Shown piece by piece: positions 42,194 to 53,805 of a DNA stretch of 64,000 bases. The position numbers were made by a program, and so were the translations under genes. The stretch is taken from positions 1 through 64,000 of the forward strand of contig JAUCBJ010008976.1 of the NCBI GenBank assembly GCA_032718475.1, read 5' to 3'. Position 1 is the stretch's first letter; each line of letters begins with the position of its first letter. This DNA comes from Nemertoderma westbladi. Its lineage: Eukaryota; Xenacoelomorpha; Nemertodermatida; Nemertodermatidae. The notes beneath the pieces were generated by a model, which was given only the letters and a program-made list of their open reading frames with translations, was not told the origin of the DNA and did no database searches.

Positions 42194-45100
42194 ATGTCTT
42201 ATCGTTATAATGTCAACAAGAGCGCCTCAGACAGTTCTCTCAGCGACCACACCTCCAACCTTGACGTAACTGCGATACCAATACATTCCGACCCGGACAG
42301 ATCTCCGACTAGAGAATTGCCCGAACCGGAATACTCCGGTTCGAATCAAGTGGGTAACCCCATTATGCCCTCAAAACTAAATCAACTACCCACTGTCACC
42401 AGAACTAACCAACCCACTATTAGCCTCGAATTACAATCTGACCGACCTCGAGTGACTGCGACCTCCGACTTAGACCGGACGGAAGTCGAGACAGCCACAG
42501 GTTTAAACCTGCCATTGGGAATGGACCCACTTATGGCCCCTTCCCCAGGTTTATTAATCGGCCTACTAAGGGCCATTGACAACTATAGGGCCACTGAAAA
42601 AGGGTCTAAAGTTCAAATACTGTCTATGTGTGTCACTGAGATGCAACAGGCTGTATTGCGATATTATAATTATCCAGCATGGATAATTTTTTCCATTACA
42701 TTCTGCCACCTCTGATGAATTGACAGCATTGAAAGTACTAGCTGATCCCACAGACATTAGTAAAGTGGGAAGGACCCTAAGGGGATTTCATACCAGTTTC
42801 GCTAAGCAAATCGCCAGTTTCGAAACCGCCTTACAGGACCCAAACATAGACCATCCATCATCACTCTTTTATGACATAAAGGAGAGAATAATCCATATCA
42901 GGATAATCCTCTCCGCCTTCAATCAGTCCGCCATCTGGACTGGAGATGCAGTGATAGAAACTGCAGCCAATGAAAACATCATAAAATTCGCTCAGTCGGC
43001 GCATACTTGCCTCTCCTTCCAAGGCGAATCCCCTCGTCCTGAAACTCTGGATTCTGACCATCCATCCCTGATGATACCCATGACGTTGAACGATATACGC
43101 AGACCGAACCCGAGACTCAAACGGCACAATAAAATGCAATCCGTAAACACCCCGGAGGATACATAGAGTAAGTGGGAGAAGAAGTGCTGTTAAGAAGACT
43201 TTGTGGCCATCCGCCGTCTAGTCCCACTACTACGAGAATCCTAATAGATATCCATAAAGAGATGGATATAGAAAGTCAACGGAGAGTGTCTATGGACCTT
43301 GGAAAAGGAGAAACAACAAAACAAGTTAAACCAATTTAACGATCGGATCGAGGATGAACGCTTACAACGCGAATATGAAGCGGAGGAATGAAAACGCGAA
43401 GCGGAACTGGAACGAGAGGAACGTAAAAATCAGTTCTTAGCGGAACAAAAAAGAAAGCAAGATAAAAGGGAGCGTGAGATCATACTAAAAGAAATCGAAT
43501 CAATAGAAAAACGACAGTGAGACTCTCAAATAAAGGAACACCGCAAAGAGACCATGCATGACTAAGCAATTAGATTGCTACACTTCCTCCGACGAGTTCG
43601 ATAAATCGTCGGACAGATCTCGAACTTCAAAAAGTGGAAGTGCCACCTCAACATCCCGCTAATTCGGTTAAAAATCACCAACAACCTAGAACTGACTCTG
43701 ACTCTGATTTTTTTAGACCTATTAATACACCTCTTGCGGCGCCAAACATGGTCGCCCGTACCGGTATATTAATAAATTCTTCTAAGCCTAACGTAATATC
43801 TGTGTCTAATGTAACCCAAATCAAATTGACACCCTTTGGTATTTCGACAACTACTGTTTCAAGTTTCAAGTTTCAAGTTTCAAGTTTATTATATTTCATT
43901 CTCTTACTGCATAGTACATAGATACTTTAACAAACAAGAACCATAATAAAAATAAATCAACATAAAGCCCCACCCTTGCTGATAGCAGAGCTAGTGCTGC
44001 GAGGGTGGACACTTTTTACAGTAGGGGGGGGGGGGGGGGGGGGGGGCGTGTTGTATGTTGTAAAATATGTTGTAAAACTTAAATCTTAAGTAACCATCTA
44101 TTTTTCACCTCGGGTATTAAAGAGCAAGAGACAATATTAAAGAAAGAAAATAAAAATTGTTGAAACAAACAGAGAATAACCATTACAAGAAAAGAAAGTG
44201 GTGGAAGATCGAAATATAAGAACGAACAGTAGGTATAAAAAATGTGACTAAGAGGATATTCAAATGTTTATTAGGAAAATATTTTAGACCGAGCTGTTAT
44301 CATTGTAATAAATTGGAAAAAATGGACCTTTTTAGAGCAGTGTAGGTAGTGGCCAGACAGACAGTCTACAGCTTAAAACTTCTAAGAGTATATAGGGATA
44401 GAATAGTTATGCCCACTGTTCGACCTAAACAGGTGTGACCAACCCCTTTGCTGGCAGATAGAATGTCCAGCACTGCTTTCGCCCACCCACAGAACACCCA
44501 CACTCTGGGCCCCAGTTTGTCTCCCATCATCGACTCTCATGATGGACACCTTGCCGCCTCATGGCTGGCTGTGTCCGTCGGTTCGGTTGAGTTGGTGAGG
44601 GACATGGGGCCCATGGGGGCGAAAGGGAGAGTCGCCCGGGCGAACGAAGACTCCCTTTATAGGAAATGATTAAACGAGTCCTCATTAAATCTGCAAGCCA
44701 TGCAGGAGGCAGTAAATAACAAAATGAAACAATTAAATAATATCGATTTTGAATTAAATCGATTAAATAATCAACGAGAGGTAGTGAGTGAACAAAATCA
44801 GCAACAACAGCAGGCATTAGAAAGGCAACAACAACAACGGCAAAAATTACAGCAACATTTAAAGTAGTTGCACGACAAAGCTGTCAACAACAAGCAATAG
44901 CGGATCACACAGCATTGACATCTACAAGAGTTGCGAGTTGAATCTGCACAAGCCGCCAAGGTTCTAGAGGAGCTACACCAAAAGCTGGCTAATTCTCAGG
45001 ACTTCCTGGCCTCTAACAATGCCGCAGTGATCAGGAACCCAGACTCCCCTGAATATCAAATCTTAAATAGAGCCTCTAATATAAATGGCATTGAAGCTGA

Positions 45101-47640
45101 AAATATATCACGCCCGCCAATCTCACCCAATTTCAGAAACCCTGAGTACAACACGGGTATACAAAATAACACACAAAATATTAACAATCATTATAGACCC
45201 CCACAGAATAATGTAGGCCCCTGAGATAACTCTACATTTAATACTATGTTTAATAATACTCAGGATAGTTTCACCCGCCAATTAGCGCATACTGAAGCGC
45301 GTCATGCAGTTAAAGTAGGTGAAATTATTAAGTTTGATGGAAATAAGTTAAAGTGGCTTCCATTTAGAGAATATGTGAAGGACAGTATATTTAGTTCATC
45401 ATTAGTCAATAGTGAGAAACTGCGCTTCCTGATAGATTGTTTGGAAGGTTATCCGAAAAAATTAGCACAAAGATATATCGGACATCCGCAGGGATTAGAA
45501 GAACTATGGAAACTGTTACATGTCAGGTACGGAGATGAAGCTTCAATTGCACAATATCTTTATCAGAAGTTGATCAATCATAAACGTGTTATCACTACGG
45601 AAATGATTGAAATTGTTGACGAGATTAAGGAAATCTGTAGACAACAAGATTGGTTAGGGTTAGATAAACACGAATATTTATGATACCCCCGTTGTAGTTG
45701 GTATGATTTCTGCAGCCCTACCTAAGGGTAGTATATCTACACGATGGGACCGCAATGTGCTAAACCCTAAACTTCGCGGTAAACCAGATTTAGGCATGAA
45801 GGAATTCCTGGAATACCTCGATTATGAATCCTCATTGCTGATGATCTAGTTACCTAGATCCGAAATCCGACAAAACAACCCCAACTAGGCGTCAGGAGCA
45901 AGTTTATCAAACTGATCTATTAACCTGTGAGGAGGAATCCGAAGAAAGTGAAAACTCATATAATATCTCGGATAGCCAGAAACGCAGCGACCAACACCGT
46001 AAAGGCCTGAAACAACTAACTAAAACCGATAATTAAATCAGTGACCTATAACGCCGGCTGTTTATTATGTAGTAAAGAGTCCCATAGGCTCCCGCAGTGT
46101 CCAGACTTTATTGGAATGTCTTTGGAAAAACGGAGAGAAACTAAGTCTTAACTAGACTTAAAGACGTATAACTCGAGATCCAATCGAGATATGACAAAAC
46201 CGATTTCAGATTCGGAATCTACATAAAATTTCACACAATATTCGGCAAAAAAATTTTTTTTCAATTTTTTCACACCAGGTGGTGTACCGCCCCCTTAAGT
46301 CTATGTTTCCTGTGCTTGTGCGCCGGACACAATAGAAGCTCGTCGAAGTTCGTTACACTGCAACAACTGTAGCATCATCGTAAACGCCCTAATGGATACA
46401 GGAAGTTCTGGATCCTTCATTGATCAAAACCTTGCAGAGGAGTTATTTAGCAAGGCAGACGGACATCCAATGAAATTAAATCTATCCGGCGTAATGCAAA
46501 CCTGGCAATCAGTTATACAAACTCGTTTTTACAAAATTTCTTTATCTGACCCCGGTGATATAAATGAAATATGTAAATTGAACAACATTAAGGTGGTTGC
46601 GATTAAGAACTTTACAAATAGTCAAGCACCTGCGTATAACTGGGACAACGATGACTTTGTGAAACGTAATAACATCCCGCAATATAAACTCGATCGACCC
46701 GGAGTTCAATTATTAATTGGCCAGAACGAGCCAGAGGCCTTGGAAAATTTTCAAACACTCCCTAGTTCGCTTCGCCTCTGCCTTTAACCACATACGCTGG
46801 CAGAACCAGAATCGGTTGGCTCTGCACTGGCCCATCGATAAAGACTTTAAATGAAAGAATGTGGGAACATATTTAACCAACCACATTCATTCAGAAAACA
46901 TATCGACCAATTATATCCATCCTCCTAAACCCGGTTATATTGTGGAAGCGGAGGAATTCGCGGTAGGAGGACCCGATTTTGGGACAAAGTTTTTAAAATT
47001 TTGCGTTGAATCCAGTAAATCCAACGACATCCCGATTTAATACGGACGAATATGGAGAACCCATTGACACAGTAACCAATAATTATGTAAACAAATTGGA
47101 CAGCCCAAACTCAGACCCCCTTTTGAGTATTCACTCCCGGACTGAAGCTGTCCCAGACACCCCCCAATTATTTCAACATCTATCCCCACTGATAGCCCGC
47201 GCTATGAACCATTATAGCTCATGGGATAAATTATGTAGGGCTATAAATATTCTGAAACAACTATTCCACTACAGATATTGTACTAATAATTTACTGAAGT
47301 TGATAAATCTAATTTACTACTGTTACGACTTTCACAGAAACTTAAGAGACCTGAGGAATATCATCAACTCAGCGTCGATCCTTTGACTCCATTGTCGGAT
47401 AAATTCTCAGGTACTATGATTAATGGATTAATTCGTGTTGGAGGTCATCTTACCAACGATCCTATTTCTAGAGACACTACGTCCCAAATATAAATAATCG
47501 ATCCCGAGATTCAAACAAAGTTGATTCAGGACGTCCACTACTAGACGGGTTCACGCCGGGAGAGAACATATATTAAGTGAGATAGGGACACGTTCTGGTA
47601 ACTACGGGCAACTACGGGTTAGGTCAAGTAGTTTGACTTA
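42194..47640 (+). pseudogene. gag-pro: E2 Gag-protease-truncated pol, decayed
   Basis: Pieces in order: Gag head 42194-42715 (MSYRYNVNKS); 42720-43166 with IKERIIHIRIILSAF, matching the L and E1 Gag; charged coil 43200-43560 with stops; Gln-rich coil about 44700-44870; Gag core 45246-45683 (LRFLIDCLEGYPKK); zinc knuckle CLLCSKESHRLPQC about 46060; protease MDTGSSGSFIDQNLAEE at 46392; GVQLLIGQN about 46700; then, with no RT/RNase H, GGPDF about 46967, MNHYSSWDKLCRAI about 47204, and NGLIRVGGHLTNDPISRDTT about 47423-47480, like the zinc-binding integrase N-terminus. No integrase core. Many frameshifts and stops. Confidence 0.8.
43858..44450. repeat. Insertion-like block with CAAGTTT repeats and 23-base G run
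   Basis: It interrupts Gag homology. It opens with four to five TTTCAAG heptamers (43858-43890) and includes a run of 23 G at 44024-44046. The heptamer end looks like a retroposon tail. Its right end is approximate. Confidence 0.45.
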
Positions 47641-48380
47641 CAAACTATAGTAACGTCTTATGCAGAAGGTTATAATTGAGTATGTAATTATTTATTAACT
47701 ATTTAATATGGCGTAGGTATTAGTATTAGACTATGGTGCGCACGTAGCAACAAACCTACTTATGTTAATTATTGTACGTTGTATATGACGGCCGCATGTG
47801 CAACAATTTAATTTAACAGCAAATTATTTGATTTAAAATTTAAATAATTTCAAAATTAATGACTAATTACTAACGACAACACTCAATCGTGGAAGCGGAT
47901 TTGTGTGACGTTTCGAGCATAGAAATATGCGAAAAATTTTCAAATATTTTTTATTTAATACAAATTAATAATAACAACAAAAATTAAAACAACCAAATTA
48001 AATATCGCTATAATCAAATAACTATTACAGTAGTTACTAGTGTGAAATAAGTGTGAGAGTTGAGCGTTCTAATTTCTATATTTACCAACATGTCACCGAA
48101 CAATTTGGATTAATAAAAACCGAAACAACGTGTTTCTCTGATAACACAAATGGTGTCCGTATAACTGTGAATGCAACCTTTTAGTACTGTACAGTTTGTA
48201 TTACAGAAACACAACCTGTTATCATGGATACACAAAACAGTGACATTCTGGTAAATATTAAATATGTCTTTTGAACCGTATTTTGACTTTAAATTAAATT
48301 AAAATACGCAAATGACCTTTAAATTAAGCTAAATCGTGTGAATATATAAATATATCGTGTGAGTTCGTGTGAAGCGTATA
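47641..48380 (+). other. E2 inter-ORF region
   Basis: AT-rich, no gene. It corresponds in position to the E1 spacer before ORF2. Confidence 0.5.
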
Positions 48381-50212
48381 CAATGGGGTAGACGACTCGG
48401 AAATTTTTTTTCGAGTTTTCGTTGGTTTCATGTGAAAGAGCATGTGAAAAAACCCCAGAGAGCAATTTTACTTCAAAAAAATTAATATTTGCCGAGTTAT
48501 AGCGTTTTAAACACGCAAAATTAGCAACATCGAAAAATCAGGCCGTTTCAGAAAACTGCACGAGTGACGTCAGCCATAACACAGCAACAGTTGCCAAGCG
48601 CAGTTGATTGGCTAATATAAAGTATAATATTGCAGTATCTAAAATAAAACAAATAATAAATGTAGCTATGTATTTATTTGGATGTGTATTTGTGTTGTGT
48701 TAAGAATCGATTATAGGATAGCGGCATGGAGGCAAATTATTAATATCATGTTAATTATTCTAGAATAATATTTATTTCGCCCATACCTGTACCGTAGAGC
48801 TGTATGTAGCTAAAAATAAATATAGCTAGCTAAATACTGCCAGGGGTTTCATTAATCTATTTTTTAATTGTTTTTACAGCGAACAATGCGGGATGGGTAG
48901 ATTAGAACTAGATGGAAATTATTTCGATTTTTTTGTCAGTTCATTGTAAAGTGTTACTGGTACTAGTGTTGCCCGCGGCGTGTCACCATTATTCTGCCTT
49001 TCTTAATAGCTGTTTTTGGTTTGACATCCAAAAATATAAAAATACCAAAAATACCAAAACATATTGTTTTGGGCTATTGATTTATGTTCTTGACGTATTT
49101 TGGCGAGTTACATGTGAAAAAAAAATGTTTTAAAGAAAATAAAAACAAATGTTTGTGATAGCTAGTTTTTTTCAATGGTATGTACTGTTTTAATATTGTA
49201 GCTAGTGTTTTTATAAAATACCACAAAATCTTATTTTTGGATGCCATTTCAGATGCCATTACACCAACGCTTGTGGTAGAAGTAAAATGTCCAACATCAA
49301 AACATGCCATTCAAAAATCTTATCTTACACAATCGAATATCGTAAGCGCTAAATTCATGTCACAAATCTTTGCTCCTTTGCAATAAACAATTGGCCTTGT
49401 TTTGCGTCGCAGATCCAACTTTTGAAATAAATAGCGAAGTGAAAATAGTTGAAGTATCACATGATTCCATATACATGCAAAGTTTACTGAAAAGAAGTCG
49501 TAGCTTCTGGAAGGAATATATATTTCCCAAAATTGTGAAAAAATAGATAATTATAAAATGTAAATTATAGTTTTATAGTTCAACTAAATTCTGATTAATG
49601 CTGATTGTATTGAGATGGCAGCTGAAGATATTTTTACTACGTCATCCATAACAGCTACATGGACTAACTATGTCCACTTTCTACTAACTAAGTGCGAATC
49701 CACAATCTAATCCAAAGTAATCTAAGTTTTGAAGCTTAATGAAACATCAATAAGCTACTGGATTTCTACCACCTGGCAGTTTTAGCTACAAAATATGTTT
49801 TGTTTTTATAGCTGACAACTGTACGGTTTGGGAGAAATAAATATTATTCTGGAATAATTAACTTGTTATGAATCAATTGCCGCCATAAAGATATCAAATA
49901 ATATATTCTTAACACAACACAAAAACACACCAAATAAATATTAGCTACACTATTTATTTTAGTTACTAAGAGATTTATATTGTATAGAAACCAATGAACA
50001 TTTAGTGCTGCACTAGTGACGTCACTAGTGCAGTTTTCTGAAACGGCCTGATTTTTCGATGTTGCTACATAATTTTGCGTTTTAAAATCGCTATAACTCG
50101 GCCAATATTAATTTTTTTGAAGTAAAATTGCTCTCTGGGGTTTTTTCACATGCTCTTTCACATGAAACCAACGAAAACTCGAAAAAAAATTTCCGAGTCG
50201 TCTACCCCATTG
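48381..50212. mobile_element. DNA transposon with TIRs of about 190 bp and TA target
   Basis: 48381-48572 and 50017-50212 are near-perfect inverted repeats starting CAATGGGGTAGACGACTCGG, flanked on both sides by TA. It is inserted in the distal part of E2. The interior holds a remnant of a YqaJ-like nuclease; no transposase was recognised. It is either non-autonomous or its transposase is too decayed to see. Confidence 0.8.
49253..49546 (+). pseudogene. YqaJ-like exonuclease C-terminal remnant
   Basis: DAITPTLVVEVKCPTSK (about 49250-49300) resembles the catalytic EXK core of YqaJ/lambda-exonuclease-type proteins. After a frame break, FCVADPTFE and SRSFWKEYIFPKI to the stop at 49544-49546 resemble the usual C-terminal end (a Trp-Lys segment). 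A 3' splice site TTTCAG just before 49253 may mark an exon start. The N-terminal half is not visible. Confidence 0.45.
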
Positions 50213-50599
50213 TACAACCTTTCATTGATGCGAGGATTATAGCAGACACATTTGGCTCCCTCACATCTCCCTGGCTTGATGCGAGTTTAGCATATAGCCA
50301 CGATACATCGGTACCGCTGGTAGTTGCGAACTCGAGTCTCGCCACTAATGGATCGATCAGGGACTGTGTTGCGGTGTGTGGCTGTCTGGTTGGGGAGGTG
50401 ACGTCCGCCTACCCCTGTTGCAGTTATATATTCAAACTCGCACCTCGATATGTTGAAACACCCTCTTCCGATAAACGAGGTTCTCGGGACAGCATGAGGA
50501 GACGATGGATACGATGACGGCTGATCTCACCAGTGAATCTACCGAACTCACTCAGAGTATGCCACCCCGTAAGGACGTGAGGAAGAAGAGCGGACATAG
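50213..50599 (+). other. E2 sequence after the transposon
   Basis: Coding-like composition, with an open frame to 50517 that starts inside the transposon end. It may be the N-terminal half of the E2 second ORF, but no match to E1 ORF2 could be shown by eye. Confidence 0.35.
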
Positions 50600-51440
50600 C
50601 GTCAACGATTGAACGACGAACGCGAATTAGCTTCTTTGGTCCAACCCGCGGTCCAGACTTTAATGGAAGGGTTCCAAAGTAAAGCACGTATTCACAGGTC
50701 TGGGTCTGTAAAGCGTTTTCAGTGTCGCTTACAGTCAAACCCAACCGATACCTCTCGACACCGACATCTCCAACCCCAATTTATTTGTGGATGCTCCGAT
50801 GCTGAAAACTCACAACGTAGAGCCCATATGCGACGATACTGATGAATGGATTATCGCTCCTCCCGGTCGAGCTGATTAAATAAAGAATTTAATCCGGGAT
50901 AATTACGTCGAAAGACGTCCTCTCCAATCCCTGTGCAATGGGACTCAGGACCACCCGGCTTTCGTCTTGCTCGGTCAACATTGTGTAACGAAACCCGAGC
51001 ATCCCGCCTCCAGCGTGGATTTTCTATCTCTGGTTGATCCCCTCGACGATACCGAAATCGAGCCCCTACAGACGCATTTCAACCATACAATAAAGTCAAA
51101 TACCTTTCGACTCGACCCAAAGGGACGACGGAACATCCCTTCTAAAGTATATCAGATTGAGGGATCACTCCGTAAATTTACAGCGGATTGCGCGATCACG
51201 TTATGTAAAGTTATTGCGCCATTCTGTTCCCACATCAATCGTGGTTAGCTAACCTCAACCGGGAACATCTACTGGTGGACCAACCGTACGAACTGTCGCA
51301 CCCCCTTCTGACTCATTGGAACTTCATCCTTCCGCCGCTGAGGGGCTACAAGTGCAAGGTTCTCCGCCTCTGGTACCTGGTAATGGCTCTCCGCCATCGA
51401 AACGTCGCAAGCGAACCCCAAAAACGAAAAGGACCCGGAA
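50600..51440 (+). pseudogene. E2 remnant of the accessory ORF2
   Basis: In shifting frames it aligns with E1 ORF2 residues of about 500-640. VDAPMLKTHNVEP matches ADAPMLQRPPIEA. IIAPPGRAD matches VEPPDNRAD. GTQDHPAF matches GIKDHPYY. HCVTKPEHP then SLVDPLDDTEIEPLQTHF matches YMVKPEDP then PLINPLDLVELEQLQKHL. A basic Ser/Pro-Lys end (GSPPSKRRKRTPKTK, about 51390) resembles the basic C-terminus of E1 ORF2. The central and zinc-knuckle part is deleted. The position relative to polypurine tract and LTR is the same as in E1. Confidence 0.75.
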
Positions 51441-51823
51441 TAAACGTTATTTTTTCTGGTTACATTTTATTATGGCTATTCTACTTTATATGACTTATAT
51501 TCCTACTTTATATTATGCGTAAAATAAGTAAGTGGTATCCCCAATAATTCATTTAGTTTATTTGCTCACGCGCTGAGACATTTTATATGTATTAGATATA
51601 CTCTTTAGCACTACAGTTTACTTATTTAGAAGTGATAGATATTCATTAATATACTCGATTCAATTTTGTTCACGAGTTGACACATTATTTATATGCTGGT
51701 TATGTGTGTTCTATATAATTTGAGTTTGACATTGTTAAATTGAACTATTTACTTACTAGACCTTCTCTTATATACGATTTGAACTCCTACTTTCGTTTTG
51801 ACCACCCTGATGGCTAAATGAAT

Positions 51824-51831
51824 GGAAGCGG
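51824..51831 (+). promoter_or_regulatory. Polypurine tract of E2
   Basis: GGAAGCGG immediately before the TG of the 3' LTR, parallel to GGGAGCGG in E1. Confidence 0.65.
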
Positions 51832-52462
51832 TGTTGCTGTACGTGTGAACTTAGCCTTTTAGATTACTTATTTTACTAATTTTAAGCTCAACACACCATT
51901 TTTCATTGATAAAGTTGGTTACGATATAATATTGCCTGTTTCAGTTAAGCCATGCTTTACTGAGGGTTTTAACGCCCAATCAGTGCCATTATACACATAT
52001 CCTACCTCCCATTGGCTGTATCATTCTATTACTGTTAATTTAATATATATAGCTTGGTTGGTTGGATGCTGGCTCACTGTGTACATGTTGCGCTGCAGTG
52101 AAATTACACCTCACATGCAGGGCTTTAATGAGCTAGTCAGGTTTTAATGACTGGCAAATATTACATGTCCTGGTCTAATGTCTAAATCTAATTGTTAATA
52201 ATTGAATTATATTTATCCGTTATTTTATTGATATTCTGCTAGTAAATTCAATGTGCTGCTATTATTTGCTTAATATATCGCCGATATTACGGAATCAAGA
52301 AAGTTTTACACTCGCCACAACAGGCGGGTTACTATAATTAAGTATCAGTGATAATCTGTATCAGATTTATGTGTTGTCTTACCTCTGATTTACTAAATAA
52401 TTAATATATGGCGATATTTCAGACTATTATTATAAGCAAAGTTCATATCATTAATTATATCA
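51832..52462 (+). repeat. 3' LTR of E2
   Basis: Starts TGTTGCTGTACGTGTGAAC, matching 21291, and ends ATTATATCA where RTE-like sequence resumes. About 631 bp. The match to the 5' copy is good only in two blocks. Confidence 0.65.
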
Positions 52463-52738
52463 CGATTGGGAGAGGGATTCTGGAGTTGGAGGCTACTCTC
52501 ATGGTCCACCCCGACCAACCAAGCCATTGGTGAATCTGAGGCAAGTCACTAGACTAGCCTCAGTTAACACCCTAACATTCGGGTCCCAAATGCGACAAGG
52601 TGAGCTGACTGACTTGGCAGATAAGGTTTCTGTAAGCGCAGTGGGTATGCAAGAGCACCGAATACAGACTGGACAGACTGATGAGTTTCGGATTAAGGAC
52701 ATAGGGGGTGGTTGGCGACTCGCCCTCACATCTGCAGA
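52463..52738 (+). pseudogene. RTE-like endonuclease N-terminal fragment (copy A, second half)
   Basis: GGGATTCTGGAGTTGG onward matches residues of about 24-115 of the intact RTE-like protein (VNLRQVTRLASVNTLT, VGMQEHRIQTGQTDE). The ORF region just before it is what ends at 21290, with about 17 nt missing between the two halves. It stops at GCAGA, where an LTR begins. Confidence 0.8.
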
Positions 52739-53805
52739 TGTTAAGCGTTTGCGGCAAAAATGTGTCGTTTTTGTGCAATATGCGAACTACTCTAAAACTG
52801 GCATTATCTCGAGGGATTGGAGAATGTATAAAACTTACGCCCTCTAGCGTTTATTTTGGTACAGAGCTGTAGTGACGAAATCACCAGCCATTGGCAAGAA
52901 TTTCTCTTTGTCCCGTATCCTATATGTTATTTTCCGGCTAATCAGCACAATTTTCACTTTACATATTCTTGAGGCCTTGTTTACATATGAATAAGTCGCA
53001 GTGCCACAAAATCATTCATTCTGACTTCTGCCCGAGACCATCCATGGACAGACTGCGAGAGGGTTATCTACCACAATATATTATCTCTCTTCATTCACTA
53101 AAATTATGGACTCTCTGCACTTACAGCAAACATCTGACTGTTGATTAACTGCCGGCACCGCATAATTTTATACTGTTTTATACTATTATTCATTGTTATT
53201 TGGTAACGTATGTAATGGATGTTTATATTTGGAGAATACATACGAATAATCAATAATCCCAACTAACTTTCTTTATTATTGAGGTAAGCAGAAGGGAACA
53301 TTAGTAACAATTGCTTGGCTCAAATTACAGTGGTCTGTATTAATTTTATGCTATTTCATAACCCCAACGTAAGTGAGCTACATTTATCCTTATATATGAG
53401 TAAAATTGGTAACAGTCGGCAAATTAATGTGTTTCAGTACTATTGTCAGTAAAGTGAGTGTGAGTGAATAATTCTACATTCCTAAAGAATGTAAAACCGT
53501 GATGTTCCATAACCCTCCGATGTACTTCGTATAAAGCATAACTCTGTCTGATATTTGAAGCGCAGCATCTAAAGGAACTGTTGATATTGCCCTGAAAATA
53601 AGCATAGTTTTTGGGGATTATATAGTAGAGATCAATCGAATAATCCAAAGTAGCCTACCCCATTCTCGGCCATAGAATTCAGTCTCCCACATACGGTGGG
53701 TCATACGCATAGACTGGCTTCTATTGTGGTCATATTTTGTGCTGGCTGTCAGACAACATAAGACACGTAAATTAACAGGTTAAACTGTTAAAGGACTAAG
53801 GCCCC
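52739..53805 (+). repeat. Diverged LTR related to E1 and L (solo, or 5' LTR of another copy)
   Basis: Starts TGTTAAGCGTTTGCGG. It carries collinear blocks such as CTAAAGGAACTGTTGATATT (about 53570), GCGCAGCATCT, GCATAGACTGGCTTC (about 53708) and AACAGGTTAAACTGTTAAAGG (about 53774), like the E1 LTR. The 3' end is approximate. No Gag follows within the window. Confidence 0.75.

Larger units (their letters stand above)
21291..52462 (+). mobile_element. Old BEL/Pao-like LTR element E2 (contains nested E1)
   Basis: LTR-like starts TGTTGCTG with the same following sequence occur at 21291 and 51832. The internal order is gag (42194 on), zinc knuckle, protease, truncated pol, second-ORF remnant and polypurine tract. 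The same architecture occurs in E1, but E2 is strongly diverged and full of stops. It is interrupted by E1 (22301-41041), by a repeat-type insertion near 43858-44450 and by a DNA transposon (48381-50212). A target duplication could not be confirmed: the RTE-like flanks are CACCAG on the left and CGATTG on the right. Confidence 0.65.
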
